From: Formicarius rufipectus
Taxonomy: Eukaryota > Chordata > Aves > Passeriformes > Formicariidae
Direction of reading: 5' to 3'
DNA length: 64,000 bases
NCBI GenBank assembly: GCA_013399695.1
Contig: VXAU01003702.1
Coordinates: 770,519 to 834,518 of the forward strand
Position 1 is the stretch's first letter. Every line of letters begins with the position of its first letter. The translations under genes were made by a program, and so were the position numbers. Below, one piece after another: positions 1 to 14,200 of the stretch. The notes below the pieces were generated by a model. It was not told the origin of the DNA. It saw only the letters and a list, made by a program, of their open reading frames with translations, and did not search any database.

Positions 1-3000
1 TACTTTTTCCAAGAAAAGATTAACACAGAGGTCATTTTGCTATGAATTTACCTTTTTATTTAATCCAGGGAAAGAAATTATTTTGCTAACCACAACACCA
101 TGAGAGCCACATTGCAAGAACATCAGGCATAATCTAGTTCATAAGACACATTCCACTTGGCCTTCAGGCTAGACTGAGGTGAAACACCTCAGCTCCTTGA
201 TATCTTGAGCTAGTACCAAAATAATCTTAGGCCTTTTCGGGTTTCTAAACAATCTAGAAGATACCCAAAGTGGTGCGTTTGTTACGACAAAGCAAAACAG
301 TCACTTTTGATAAATAGTATTTAGTTCCTGAAACACAAGAATCCCTCAGAAACAAATTCTTTCAAGTCTGTTCAAAAATAAATGGCCCGATTTTCACAAA
401 GTTCTAAGCACTAAAAAAATCCTCACTTTCTTGCCATCTCAAAAAAAAAAAAAGAAATCATGTTAGTTAATATGCATAACACACAAGTCTTAGGCAGAGC
501 AGAACTGCTGAGCCATTCACAATCCTTCTATAGACTAATTTATGGAGTATAAAACTTCTAATGGGAGTTTCAGATATGGTTTTGTGCTGCACTTTTAGAT
601 GCCTGGCACAGTAACAGGAATCGAGGAGTCAGGGTTGCACTGGCTCCAAGCCACCTCTGTCGGTCTGATTTCAGCTCTTGGCACAATCTAGCCAGGTCCA
701 TCTGTCCCTGCTTGCCCATGGGCATTACCAGTGCCAGGAACCTCAGCAAGGCTGCGTGTTCTGGCCCTACTCCTCTTGTATTTCCCTCCCTTGCACACAC
801 CCCTCTGTGCCAGCATGGCTTAAACATTGTTTCAGCTACCAAGACAAAACTGGAGGTTTTAGTGCTCCTTTCCTAGCACAGAGGACCAGCAGACAAGGAC
901 AAGTTGAATGCTTTTAACTTGCAGAAGTCCTTTAGTAGGCATCTTAAGAAGATTACCCTGCCATGTAAGCCTGGAGCCAGGGGACTAGGACACTCACCCT
1001 AGATGTGGAAGACCAAGGGTGGCTCCCTGCAGAGCCAGGACACACAATATAGGAGCTAAGCTCTCTCAGCAGTTTCCAAGTGAACCAGAGAACCTCTGCC
1101 CAATCCAAGCACACTAAACCCAACCCAGCCTATGTTCATGGGAACTTTCTGTTTCCAGAAAGGTCTTCCAGAAGACATAAATCTCTTCCATGCACACCTC
1201 CACCAAGCAAAACCAACTCACCCACAAAATTATCAAGTAACCTCAGTTTTCAAAAGTTTTCACTTTTTGTTCCATGAGTCAAGTGAAGGCTCATGTCAGA
1301 ATACTGTTCACAGCCTTACCCAAACACTCTAAACTTTGCAGGTCTAAAACACTAAATTGCAAACCTCAAAGGATGACCTATTTTCATGCCACTATCCTCT
1401 GTTTTCAGCTTTCTGTTGCGTGATATTTTTGACACTTTCCAGTTTACAGCCACAGCTGAAATACAAACATGAAGATATCTGATGAATTTGAGAAAATTAG
1501 CAAAGGGTTGACTTCTTTGAGTTTATCACTATCAACTCAGGCAAAGTAGTACTTCTGTGTGATAAAGTAGTTATTTTATCAAACTATATTTCTATTCTCT
1601 TTGCAAGTCTGTTAAACCAGAACTTATGAATATGAACAGGTTATTATTTAATACAGTCTGAATGCATATGACGAGATGTCCAAGTGTGAATACTTGAACA
1701 CTCTACATAGTCCAATGTGTGTGCAACATATGTACAGGACTGTTTTTTGTACCAGGGCTCTGAGGTTTACTGGCTTTGGCTTTGATAAGACAGCTTGATA
1801 CAGAGTGAGAACACATTAAGAACTACTCTCCTCTCTGAGCAGATGGCAACTCCTTATGGTGGGGACAGAGCACATGGACACAGACTTGCTATTCCCATGC
1901 AATGCTCAGAAAACTAGGACTGGGACGTTTGGGGTTTGGTTTTTGTTGTTTGGTTTGTTTTTATTCTTACTTCAATTCTTACAAATAAGTAACAGGTACA
2001 CAGAAATATAGACACATTACCTAAAACTACATGATACACTACTTTTCTAACTTTTATTGGACTGTAAGTCTGCCATGCTGGAGAATAGTCACCCTATATT
2101 TATAACAATAAAGTATATCCAGAAGAATACATTCTTTCTGTCAATCATCCTTTATCACTCCAGTAAATCCATCCAGCCCCTCTCCCAGTGCATTAGTGTT
2201 ACTGGGGACCACAGGTCTGCTCTTTCCACTCCATAAAGCTGGAGAGAGATATTCACATTCTACAATGACAATATCAATTCCATTGTCTCTACCTTCCCCC
2301 TGCCATGTGCAGTTACCACATGTTCAATGCTCGCAGGAAAGCAGTAGGCCTTAAAGACCAAATTACTAAAAGTCAATTTCTTTTACCCAGACAAACAGAA
2401 AACAAGATTACAAGAAGTTACCCTCTTGATATATTCCTGTCCTCTTCATTGCAAAGCTCTTATACTTCTCAGTGGACATTCTGCTTTGTAAACCAAGAGC
2501 TAAAGTAAGCAAGCAAGGATGGAAGCAAACTGGGGAAAAGGGTAGAGTTGTAACAAAAAGAGAGAAGAGACTCTACTACTTCAGCCTTGACCATCAGCCA
2601 GAGAGAGGAAAGCAGATTTACAGCTGTTATGGTAAAGCACTTAGAGCAAACCAAGGCACCCAGCTATCTATACTCTATCAACCTCATTATTTTATCCTTG
2701 AAATGCAACTCAAATGAAGAAAAAACACCTTACATTCCATGTGGAAAACTCAGTCACTCCTCTATCTACAGGAACTATTCAGAAATTGTTTTCAAACTCA
2801 GTGGTAGCTGACTTTTTCACATCCAGGTAAGATGTCGAGTCATGTGTATTCTGTTGCTTAAAGCTGTCCCAAGGAGAAGAGGAGAGCTGGACTGCTCACA
2901 TTTCCCTTTTGGAAAGCAGGATGCCAGTCAAGAAGCAAGATCTCTCTAAAGAAACAAATCTGTAGTCTCATGGTGTGTGGCAATGTTTTGCATGTCACTG

Positions 3001-6000
3001 TCTGCCAAAATAATTTGTCATCAGGGTGAATTTCCTCAGCTGTGCATCAGGTGTTGAGATGCCACAAAAGTCATTAAGAGCCCTCATGATGAAGGCTCAG
3101 GGGCAGGTGGGTGGGAAAAGAGGAAGATAAAATCCCACCCAAACCACTCTGGGGAGCTAAATGCTGAATAATAAAATTAACTGATAATAACTTCTAATGA
3201 GGAAATTAAACATCTTCCAGAATACAGTACAGGGTGTACTCTATTTCCACCACATATGGAAGGGGCAGATACATAAACCCACCTCATCAGATGTGCCTAC
3301 TGTTATTAAAACCCCTTAGTAATTAGGTGCCTCAACAGCAAAGGCTGGAGACTTCATTCTTGAAGGAAACAAACATTCTTTGAATTGCATTTACGTATAC
3401 AAATAAGGTCATAGATATGCAAACCTGAACCCAATTCTGATTTTTTTCTTTTCTCAATTACAGTTAACAAGACCAGAAGCAAAAGACACTGTCTTAAAGC
3501 TCAGTATTACTGAGATATAGGGTTGTCAGGATGATGTGTAAGTACCAAATACTGCAGAAATCTTAATAAGTAAAACCCACAAATTTCTACACTCCAGTTC
3601 TCTGTAGATAAGGCCAGACATCAGCAGTAGTGACATAAAAATTATGCTCATTAAAATAGAGGAAGAGGTGATTAAACAAGCTTTTTCCTGCATTTGATCA
3701 CTTAAAGGTGACACCAGAAGCTGCTGAAAGTTTCTATAGAATACTTTCCAGAACCATTTGATTCTCACTGTTTCCAAAGGTCTCTCAAGTCTAGTGGATG
3801 CAATCACCACAGAGCCACAGCTCATCCCCTGACCTAACAGGGACTGTATGTGGCAACACTTGCCCTGGTCCTGCTTCTGTGCCTTCCGGCAAAAGAACAA
3901 AATTCCAGTACCTTTGCACACACAGAACCTCACCTGAAATAGTCCCAACATGACTGAAGTAACACAAAGCCTCTTGAATCCTGAGCCGAGGACATCTGTC
4001 CTCATGTTTTCCTCACTCGGGATAACCACAAGTGCATCTCATGCAGTCTTTGCAAAGATATTTTGGTATGAACATTCCTCTCTATCCTCTGTCATTTTAA
4101 CATTGTTTTCCTCCCTCAACTTTGCCTTTGTTCTACAGTTTAGACGTGTTTACTAATCAGACACAGCCAGGGGTCCCTTCTCCTGACAATTATAGAGGGA
4201 TGAACATCATTAGAACTTGAGACATGGTTTGGGGGAGGTAGACATGGATTAAGTGATGTATGGGAGAGGTTCAAAATCAACTTGTGAATTAATGGTTATC
4301 CAGGTAAAAGTTTTAATTCCAGTTACACGACAAATCTTTTCACAAATTTGTATATAATCTGCATTTGCAGATGTACTTGGGGTTCCTATATAAGCAGCTC
4401 CAGAGGGAAAAACAAACATTCTTCTAGAAAAATTGTGAAATCCAGATGCTTAAATTAGCTTCAAAACAGTAACAGATACCAGCAACAGTAGCTGTCCATA
4501 AAATAGCTTTTGAAAGCTCACAGGCTGCAAAGCAGCACAGGGCATTAAACAAGACTTTTGTTTGTTGATATAGAAAAAGCATGAATTTCACTGGGACTTA
4601 TTTCTGTCTGAAATGGTAGTTTCCAGATTGTTCTTGTATTCAATGATTATACCACAATATAAAAATAACTATCCTGGTTTTGAGTATCTCATTACTGAAG
4701 TGACTATAGAAAAAAAATAATAGATCTATTTCTAGAAAGGTTTGACTTCAAAAACAGATTTCTCAGAGAAAATGCACTCCTTTTTGTTCACCATTTTTAG
4801 GAGCCTTCCTATTCTTTGTCATTCTGAATTTTATTTTTAATGGCAAGAATATTCAAAACAAATTATTTAAATAATGCCAAAAATCTGCAAGATTTTCATT
4901 GTTACAATTAAAGGAATGAGAAAGGACAGAAACCCGTTTTTTTCAGAGCCACAGGCACATATCTTCAAGGTAGAATTCCAAAGGAAACCAATAACCATTG
5001 CTTTTTTCCTCCCTCAAAATCTCCAAAACCAATAAAGGTGGCTAAAAGCTTGAGGTATATGAAGAGAATATTCACAAAACCATAAAATACATGGCCTTTA
5101 TTATTTACCACACTTGGACACTAGAGTGTAAAAAAAAACAAAACAAAAAAAACAGGTGCCATCTTTGTCAAGAAATTCTCCATAAATGGAGATTTACAGC
5201 AGCAACTGAAAAAAGTTATTCCTAATGGTGGATAAGCAGCATCCTTTACCTAGGATGTGTGTAAAGCTGTAAGGATTGTGACTGCATCATGCTGACAACG
5301 ATAAGAGCTTTAAAAATGCATGACCAGACCCCACACTGAAATGCATCAGTATTTCATACTCAGTACTTAAGAGAACCTGTTTTTGCTTCAAACAATTTCT
5401 TCTCCATTTGCTATATTCATGTAATTTACTTTTCTTTGTTTTCTTGACAGTTCTTGCCCAATTTATCCAATGTTTACCTTTTCCTGAATCATTCCCAATC
5501 CTCTTTACATCACCTTCCCTCTTCTTTGAGTCTACATCTTCTCTTTTATCAACAGCTCCTTTTTGACATCACTTTCCTAGCAAGAAGCACAGAGTTGCTT
5601 TAGGCAAACCTTTCTCATTCTCCACTTTCAGGTAGTAAGAACCATGCCTTGTAAGCTACTTGTAAAAGTATCTAAGACAAGAGAAGAGAAAGAAGAGGGA
5701 GAGTTGAGCAAAGACACTGTGCTCTGTTGTGGTCCAGTTATAAGGACTACAGAGGAATGTACTGTAGAGGTGAGCTGGTGATTTATGCCTTCACTAAAAT
5801 AAGATTTGTTTGAAAGCAATGATTCTGGGCAATGGAAAGTAATTTGTACAAGTGTACAAATTCCTGGTTAAAACATATGCACTTCGCTCTTGTGGCTTAA
5901 TCTCATAAATGCAGATTGAAGTAAATCTACACATGAAAATGAGTTCAGATTTTGCTATCAAAAACACCAGGCAGACAACTCTGCCTACTTAAGAGCTGAT

Positions 6001-7095
6001 GATGAGTTTTCTAGTGGAATCGTTTTGGGGAAAACCTTTAGATTTTTCAAGTCTTTAACTTTTGACATTTTAAAGGTTCACTGTCACTAGGCAGCTCCTG
6101 CCTAGCATATTCCGAGTAATTTTGTCATATTTTATAAACTTTCACTAAATGAGCACTCCTTCTCTTTTCTACATTCAAACTTCTATCCCTGATGCACTTC
6201 TCATCTTGTACTACATGAAGATTTCTCTTAAAAAAATACCCTGCACTACCTTGTAACATCTGCACTTTCACGCTAATTTCCTGATCTGAATCTCGTGGCT
6301 GAGTTAAAACACTTGGCATTTAGCCTTTTTCTTCTTCCCTCTGAGGCACTAGGTTATTACTGCCTCATAAAGCAATGCCTGCATGGTATTACTAGCTAAT
6401 TAATGCCTACTTTGTGTAAAGGGCTGCAGCCATCTTCCAGTACCTACAGGCATTTTTGTCTTCCTCTCCCTGATGAGACCAGATGGCATTCTGGCCAACC
6501 TTCACCCACCCTTCACAAGCCATGCACTCAATTCAGACAGTGCAGCTAGCAGCTTTGGAAACACTTTACCATCACAGCTGGTCAGATGCTAGAAAAGTGT
6601 TTGCTGCTGCCCCAAACAATGGGAAAAATAATGACTTGAGTTTAAAGACAGAGATTAAACTTGTACCAAGGTATAGTCACTTTTTCATCTTTGTACGCTG
6701 TTGTGGGTTTTATTTAATTTCATTTTCCAGCTCTAAACACATAACAGTGTGACAAAAGTGATTAGGAAGAGAAGTATGTGGCCAACAACAAATGCTTACT
6801 CACTGCACCATTTCATCATAGGATAAAATTAGGATGAACCTACTGATGTACAAAGGCAGGGTCCAATTACATGTTTCAGTGGAGTCAGATCAGAATATTT
6901 AGCTTTTTTAAAGACAAGCACCTCTAGTCCAAGTAAATTGTCTTCTCATTGTGTTTTGGGGTTTTTTTATACACTGTTCACACTGAAGGATGTTCCTGTT
7001 AAACTACAATCTGTCCCAGCTCCTGCTTAGTGCATCAAAACACTGTTTCATGTCCTGTCCACTCCACACACTGGTTACACATCAAAGAGCTATGG

Positions 7096-7113
7096 AAAAA
7101 AAAAAAAAAAAAA
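7096..7113. repeat. A18 homopolymer
   Basis: Simple poly-A run in an intron, with no adjacent retrosequence recognised. Confidence 0.9.
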
Positions 7114-7443
7114 GGAACAAAACATGAAATACCATTAATCAAAAGCCAGCTGAAAATAACATGAAGCTCAGTTAATTGAAAACAAAGGCATAATTTTTGT
7201 CTCAGAAAAACCCCTGCCTCAAACCCATTATATTCAAATTACACTGTGACACAATAGCTTGTGAGCAAAAGCAAAGCCAAACATTATAATTATTTTCAGA
7301 TCACATATGCTCTTCTCTGCTTCCATTTATTGAAGTAATTTAAGGGATCTTTCTATTTGCATACTTTGACTTGTTAGCTACATTTCTCACTTGTCAGAAA
7401 TAATTACTTCATCTTAAAGAGGTTTTACATATATAAGTATGCA

Positions 7444-7471
7444 TATACACACATTTATATATGTGTGTATA
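7444..7471. repeat. Inverted repeat, 11-bp perfect arms
   Basis: TATACACACAT, a six-base spacer, then ATGTGTGTATA. Likely a palindromic (CA)/(TA) microsatellite. Confidence 0.85.
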
Positions 7472-10400
7472 CAGTGATGACAGATGCACTCTAAGCAGCC
7501 TGCAGCTATATTATGAGCAGCTGTGGTTTAATCTGTTCCTAACACCTGAAGAGGTTTGCTCCCAACTGTTTAAGAGAAAAATGACCACTCAGAAAACACT
7601 CTCAGTGACACAGCTATGTCACTTTCTCTCATACCAAGTCCCCTGCCACTTGCCCTAGGCTACAGGATAATGCACTTTGAGCTGGAAAAGCTGTACCATA
7701 TTTCACCCCAGATGTAAAATACTGAACGCTCATAACCCTTAAAAGATCCATGAGAGCTCTATGTACAGGAGGAATTGTCCCCTCTCTTCTTTGCCATATT
7801 CCTGTTTAGGAATTTTCCTTAAATCCTTCTCTCAAGTTTTATTTGAGAAATAATTTCTGAAGGGAAAAATCTCTCTAAAGAACCTGTGAGCTACTGCAGC
7901 TGCAAAAATATAATAGTGCACTCTAAAAAAAAAAGAAAAAAAAAAAGGTGCTTTAAAGTTCCAGGTTAGAAAGAGTATTTTAGGTTGCAAAGTCAAACAT
8001 CCAACAGCTTGGAAATGTCAGAGCTCATGTCACCTGAGCATCATACCCCACTCCTGCTGCACCTAAATGTTATAACAACTTTTAGTCACACTACCAACCT
8101 CACTTTCTTCTACTGGACCCTCGCCTCAGTATTTAGGCAGAGACCTGATGATACCCTTCTATATATGCAGTGCACAGCTTCAAGATTTATTTATTCCACA
8201 ATATCAAGACCACACAGAATGCAAAATGATTAATTTCCTGCTAAGCAACTCTGAGTCTCCCCATGGTACCCAAGTTTCTCATGGCCTAGAAATTTACCCC
8301 ACTCTGCTCCTCTAAGGTGAGGTTGCAATATTATCTGTATTCTACAGCTGGGAAAGCAGGCACAAACTTTCCATTAATTTTAATATTACAACCTGAGGCA
8401 ACAGAAAGCCTATTTCTCAGCTTCCAACCTTTCACTCTCTTTAAAATTCTCTTTGTATTGGCCTCCCAGGAACCAAACCTACTTCACAGTGGACATGCAT
8501 AGAATCAGGTGCACACCATTAACAGGCCTTTTGCAATAAGCTTGTTGTAAATCTTCATCATTCAGAAATGTTATCAGGGATGTTGAGGGGAGAAGCCAGC
8601 CCTCTAGAGCAACATTCAACTGCCTTAACTATAATAATACCTTCTTTTTCCACTCTAGCCCATGACTTCCATCTTGGAAGCAAATGAGGCAGTGTCTAAA
8701 CATATTTCAGAGCTTGCCCACCTGTGTAATGAATCATCTGCATAAATCAAGAATTCCAGATTCTTGATAAAAACAGACACAAACCCTTCACCCATGCCCC
8801 TGGCCTGTCTCACTTGTCTCTTACCTGTGTGCACTCCATGTCCTCTGCCTTTCCATCATTCCCATTCTGAATTCCAGATGTCTGCATGTTCTCTGTGCTC
8901 CTAGCTGACTGCTCCCATCCTCCAACCCTGTTTCCCAACTTCCTGCATATACTCTTTTGCTTCTACTCCTTTGGCTCTTGCAACATCCTTTCCTTGTTGC
9001 CTCATACACCTTTCTCTGCTCCATCCCCATTTGACCACGACTGCTGCATCTCTTTTCTCTTTGCTGCTGGAGCTGGAGAGCAGCACAGCCCCACTTCCTT
9101 CAGCCCCATGGGCAGGCCTGCTACCTGAATTAAGCACAGAGGGACATAACTCCTCCATGAGCATGTACAGACAGAAACTTTTGAAAGCAAAGCCCTTCAA
9201 TTTGAGGTGTCTCTAAAGTGCACGAACAACCTCATCAGCAGGGCAAATTCAGGGGTAATTTTCAAGACAGCAAAAGGCATCTCCCTGGCATTATGATGAC
9301 ATTTTATTAAATGTCAGGACTCCAAAATTTCGTTCCAGCACTAAAACATCTCAGAAAAAAAAATGCTGGATTTATTTATCTGAAAGAAGGTAATTTAAAG
9401 GAGCACACATGCCACAAATCCTGTCTTCAGAAAGAACTGACTTCTCTGTTCACCATTTTACTGAAAGAAAAAAGAATCAGTCAAAGACTGAGTCTTGCCA
9501 TGAAAAATTTCAGTCAAAACATTTAAAGTTTAGAAAAGCTATAACAAAAACAATTCCTTAGAATAGGCAGTGACAGATACACTTTACTCTGGGCAATGAT
9601 TGTTCTTCCTTGTACTTAATAAATCTATCAAATATAAGTGTAACAGCTAAGCAAACATTCCCAGTCATGCTGATGTAAACAAAATCATTCCTCTTACCAA
9701 TTAGAAATTAGTACATAGGTTCTCACCATCTCTCCACACTGCCGAAAACTGTGTAAGCACCATTTTTCTGATAGCTTTGCAAGCTGCAAATTTTGGGCCC
9801 CACCATTCCAGCCTGTGGAGCAGTGAACCCTCACCATTCTTCACACTGCAAAGAGCACGATGGTCTGACCCAGAATCCCTCAAGGGGATAGGAGAAAACC
9901 AGGGTAAGTGTCTCCTGCCAGTGCTACCTAGACCACCCTTTCCTACTAGTACATCTCCTTTTCCTGACAGCAGTTTCCAATTTTCTGGAAAGTTTCCAGT
10001 TTGTAGCCACACATCCAGAGAGAAAGCAAATCTGAAACAAGGACCACAAGGTCATTATTCCCAGTTTTTCTATGCTAAGTTTTAAAACCTGTCCATAGGG
10101 ATACCAATACAAGTAAAACTAAAAAACCTAATGCAGAAGTGATGTACCTAATTATACATTACGTGCTTGGGGGGAATAAACAACCCCAAAACACTGGAAT
10201 CTGACAAAGCCACCAACAGAGTTCTGACAGGTGTGTCCTATGTAAATTTTTGTAGTAGTCACAGATCTGCTGATGGTTTTGAAAACCTGAAGTTAAATGA
10301 TCAAAAGGTTGAGAACCACTTCTGAAATACGTAAACAGAAAAAGAGTTGTTTTGGTTTTTTTTTTATAAATCTGAACAGGGTAACTAGGAAATCTCCACT

Positions 10401-10617
10401 GAGGAATTATCAGAAAGAAAACCACTGTTTAGCCATCCTACAAGGTTCAAGATTATATGGAAACTATTGCCTGTATCTTTCACAACAATCAGGAGTTCTA
10501 GAGGTTTCTGCTTGGTCACATTGCATCAGAGCAACTGTGAGGGTGAATGCTTTGATTTTTCTCCTAACCAGTTGTCAAAATTTCCATAGCTGGAACTTCA
10601 TGCATCTAAAGTAAAGG

Positions 10618-10858
10618 TTTTTTTGTTTGTTTGGTTTTGGTTTGGTTTTGTTTTGTTTTTTGTTTCTGTTTTGTTTGTGTTTTATTTTGGTTTTGTTTGT
10701 TTGATTTTTTGTTTTGGTTTTGTGTTTGTTTCATTTGGTTTTTGTTTGTTTGATTTTTGTTTTTGTTCGTTTGGTGTTTTGGTTTTGTTTCAGTTTTGTT
10801 TGTTTTTTATTTGTTTTTTGTTTGTTTTATTTTTGGAGTTTTTTTGTTGTTTGTTTTT
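10618..10858. repeat. T/G low-complexity tract (TTTTG/TTTGTT units)
   Basis: About 240 bp of almost pure T and G on the plus strand. On the gene's sense strand it is CAAA/CAAAA-rich. The overlapping open frames, dominated by F, V and C codons, are artefacts of this composition. Confidence 0.95.
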
Positions 10859-10899
10859 CAGAAACTTGACTGGGTTAATTTAGAGTTCAGGGTGCCACA

Positions 10900-10991
10900 A
10901 AGAAAAAAAAAAGAAGAAAAAAAGAAGAAAAAACATATAATAATGGAAAAGAGGAAGAACAGAAGGGAGGAGATAAAAAGAAGTAGCAAAA
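10900..10991 (-). other. Pyrimidine tract on the transcript strand
   Basis: Purine-rich on the plus strand (AAAGAAGAAAAAAAGAAG, then GAGGAAGAACAGAAGGGAGG). The transcript would carry a 90-nt U/C-rich run about 140-230 nt after the donor at 11131. It is followed by acccag, which resembles an acceptor, but the sequence after it does not continue the kinase. Confidence 0.6.
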
Positions 10992-11130
10992 GGACTTCTG
11001 TAATTTCAGCACGTTGGCACAATTCAATAAGCCTAAGGAAGACACTAGGAGTTGTCATCAAGCAGAGAAACGCAGAGGGCTCTTACTGCAGCATATGTGT
11101 CTGGCTGGCGTCCTTTTGTTTGTCAGGTAC

Positions 11131-11212
11131 CTCGTAGTGGGGGGAAATCTTGCCAAGGCCACTGTCACTCAGCATCCTCTTTCGAACTGCAGGGTTCCAC
11201 CGATCTGATATT
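11131..11212 (-). CDS. DGKI: DGKI exon: ISDRWNPAVRKRMLSDSGLG
   Basis: This is the last exon of the gene visible in the window: 82 bp. The first base completes a Gly codon, then ISDRWNPAVRKRMLSDSGLG and KISPHYE, ending in phase 0 with donor GAG|gtacct. It matches the iota region just before the ankyrin repeats. RKRMLSDS contains a basic patch followed by serines. Confidence 0.95.
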
Positions 11213-14200
11213 CTAAGATAGAGGAAGGAAGACAAAAATATTCATCCCTTAGAAATTACCATGCGTGCTCCACTTTAAAACTGTCTTATGCTTTCTTGTT
11301 CCCAGCATTTTTCAGCTCATAGTGAATGAATCAGTTTTAACTTGCTATGTATAACAAGGCTACTCCTAAAGATGAATAGAAGCATTTCTGGTTTGCCAAG
11401 AAGATGATAAGAAACAGACACTTCACTATCATTCTTAAACACAAAGGGCTTCAGGGCATTATACAGTGGTATCAGAACCTTAACCATTCAGAGAAGGAAT
11501 CTGGAACTCAATCACAAGAGGCTTAAGGCAGGGCAGATAGTCAAGTGGTACCTTGACCTATGGGAGGAGTTAAAAAGTGTTGAAGTCTATTAGTCCTGCT
11601 GTGTGCTCCAGTACACCTAATGAGAAGGTGTTATGCTACTGCCCTTCTGTCATTACCATGGCTGGATTTGTTCCTGTCCCCAGCTCCCCACCTCGTATCT
11701 TCCCCCCCACATCTCCCAGTCCTTCAGAAAAGGGGACCAGAAAGAGATGTTTCCCTCTAACACGACTGATCCCAGCAGCACTCACCCAGAGGCCTGCTCC
11801 ACTACCAGATCAGGCATTCCTGGTGGCGTGCCCACCTGCTGTGACATTACCATCTCGGGGTCCAGAATAAAAATCTCGTCCTGCGAAATTTCCGTCACAA
11901 AGTGCAAATGTTCCTGTTGGAGTGATACAAGCAACAAATAGTGAACCTGCACCATCTCTGACCTCTCAGAGCACCTGGCTGCCCTAGAAACAGCTGGGTG
12001 CATGTCAGCGTCTCTGAAGAGCATTCAGGGGACTCTGTGTTTATTTAAGTCCATACTTACACAGCCACATTGAAACCTAATGCCACAGAAGCCACCCACA
12101 AACATGTCATCAATTTCAAGTCAAAGGTTCTCAATGAGCAAGCTTCACATTCACAGCAACACTTAAAAGGTTGCTACTCAACTACTATGTCCTTCTGATG
12201 AAAACTCGAGGCCTACCCAAAAAGCTGAAGTTTGCATTTCAAAATGAAGACCAACAGCTGAGGTCTCCCCTTCAATGACAGCTGATTGAACTTTTCATTG
12301 TTTGGGGGTACTCCTCCAGATCTTCACTGCTTGTACATTCTGCTTACACATATCCATTACCAAAGTTCTCTTAGTCCTTTCAGTTATTGACACTGAAGGC
12401 TCACTGTCCTTCAGAAAAAAACCCCACTGAGCATGAGTAGGCCTGTCTATGTAGGCAAATGGGCAGGAAACACCTCACTTTTAGTGTGCTGGGACCATCA
12501 CACAGTATTGATCTTTTCCCCAGAGAAACACGGGATAGAGGAGTAGGAGAGAAAGATGACCAATGCTACAGCTTCAAGTATTAAACAAATGCAGGATAAG
12601 CCAAGGAAGGTCACATTGCCTGGTTTAACCTGCATCATCTTTGACCCTGCCTTCCAAATGTTCAAGTACAACATGAAAGCAAAGACGTACAACATGTGTA
12701 AAGAAGTCCCACAGTGGCTACATGCAGACACCGAACCTGGGAAGTCTGAAATCACAGCTTCTGCTGCTTGAACTAAAGCACCAGCTGCTTTTGATAACAA
12801 ACAGTAACATGTTCATGTGGTTCAGAAACAGCTTACACAGTTCTCAGGGGACCAGATACAATTGATCACTGTGTGAAACCAACAATTTACACTTAATGCT
12901 GAGCCACTAATTGGCCTGTTCCGGCTACAAATCAGAAACACCAAAAGCCCTGTAAAATTCTTGGTGTCTTCTAGAAAATACATCCAGATTGTCAAATTAT
13001 ACCAGAGGTTCGAATACAGCAGAGCTACACATTGTTTTGAGGTTCCTTAGGAATATTTGATGCAGCTCTGCTCATAGTTCTCAAATTGTAACATAACCTT
13101 AACTTCCAAAGTTGTTTCACAGCAGACACACACACAGGATCAAGACTTCTGGTGCCTAAAAGCGTCAGTGAAAACATAAAGCAAATACACTGATGCCACA
13201 CAAATGCCCATAGTAAGACAATAAGAATGACTAGTGCAGAAAATTCTGTTCTTTATATCAAATCAGTAAGCAGAAGGGCAAATGGTCATCAGATACAAAA
13301 CATCATTGAAACAATGTGAATTACATAAACTAAGAAATGGCCCAGAATAGTTTCTCTGTTTCTCATGAGATGTCAGTAACATTTTGGAATACACAGGAGG
13401 AATGGCAAATAATTCATTTAAAGTTGCATTTGACATAGCTTTAAAAAAAATTAAAAAATCTATAGAAATGATAACAGAATAAAGATTTACCTGAGATCTG
13501 TCAATGCGGTAAAAACGATCAGCAGAAGTTGCTGTAAGACAGAGAAATGACAGAGTCATAGTGAAGAAAATAGTCTGAGCAGAACTGCATGGACAAAACG
13601 GGCTGTGCTAACATCACTACCACATCAGACAATCCCTGTGTCAGTGAAGTCACAGAACATACTCTAGGTCAATTCATTATGTCCATATGAGTGGTGTCTC
13701 TCAGGGGTCAGTACTGGGACTGAAACTGCTCAACATCTTTCTCAGCAATGCAGACAGTGGGATTAAGTGCACCCTCAGCAAGTTCACTGATGACGCCAAG
13801 CTGTGTGTTGCAGTCCACACGCTGGAGGGAAGGGATGCCATCCAGAAGGATCTGGACACACTTGAGAGGAGAGGACACGTGAACCTCACAAAGTTCCAAA
13901 GCAAAGTCCTACACCAGGGTCATGGAAACCCCCCAGGCAGACCTATAGTTCGGGTTGAGAAGTGATTGAGAGGATCACTGTGGAAATGAACTTGGGGGTG
14001 TTGGTTGGTGAAAAATTCAACATGAGTTAGCAGTGTGCACTCACAGCCCAGAAAGTCAACTGAGTTCTGGGCTGCATCAACAGGAATGTGGCCAGCAGGT
14101 CAAAGGAGGTGGTTTTCTCCCTCTGCTCTGCTCTTGTAAGATGCCACCTGGACCACTGCATATAGTTCTGGTGTCCCCAGCATGAGGACATGGAACTGTT

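Larger units (their letters stand above)
1..11130. other. Intron at the left edge (over 11 kb)
   Basis: This is the interval after the ISDRWNP exon. I looked on the minus strand for the ankyrin exons (DSDLKD, LLHYAA, GETALHKAA-type strings) and saw none. It contains a pyrimidine tract (transcript sense) at 10900-10991, the T/G tract at 10618-10858, A-runs at 7096-7113 and 7925-7946, a hairpin at 7444-7471, and one unusually long minus-strand open frame at 3526-4029. No CR1 or LTR was recognised. Confidence 0.6.

Noticed and set aside
1500..1545. Minus-strand string reading DSD-KLKE, similar to the expected next kinase exon (DSDLKD)
   Set aside because: The only upstream AG dinucleotides give the wrong phase or an immediate stop, and the similarity ends after a few residues.
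8821..9216. Cluster of open frames on both strands near 9 kb
   Set aside because: No conserved motif, no splice sites that join the kinase in phase. Overlapping frames on both strands reflect local composition.
10623..11137. Two plus-strand open frames rich in F, V and C
   Set aside because: They are translations of the T/G low-complexity tract and have no normal protein composition.
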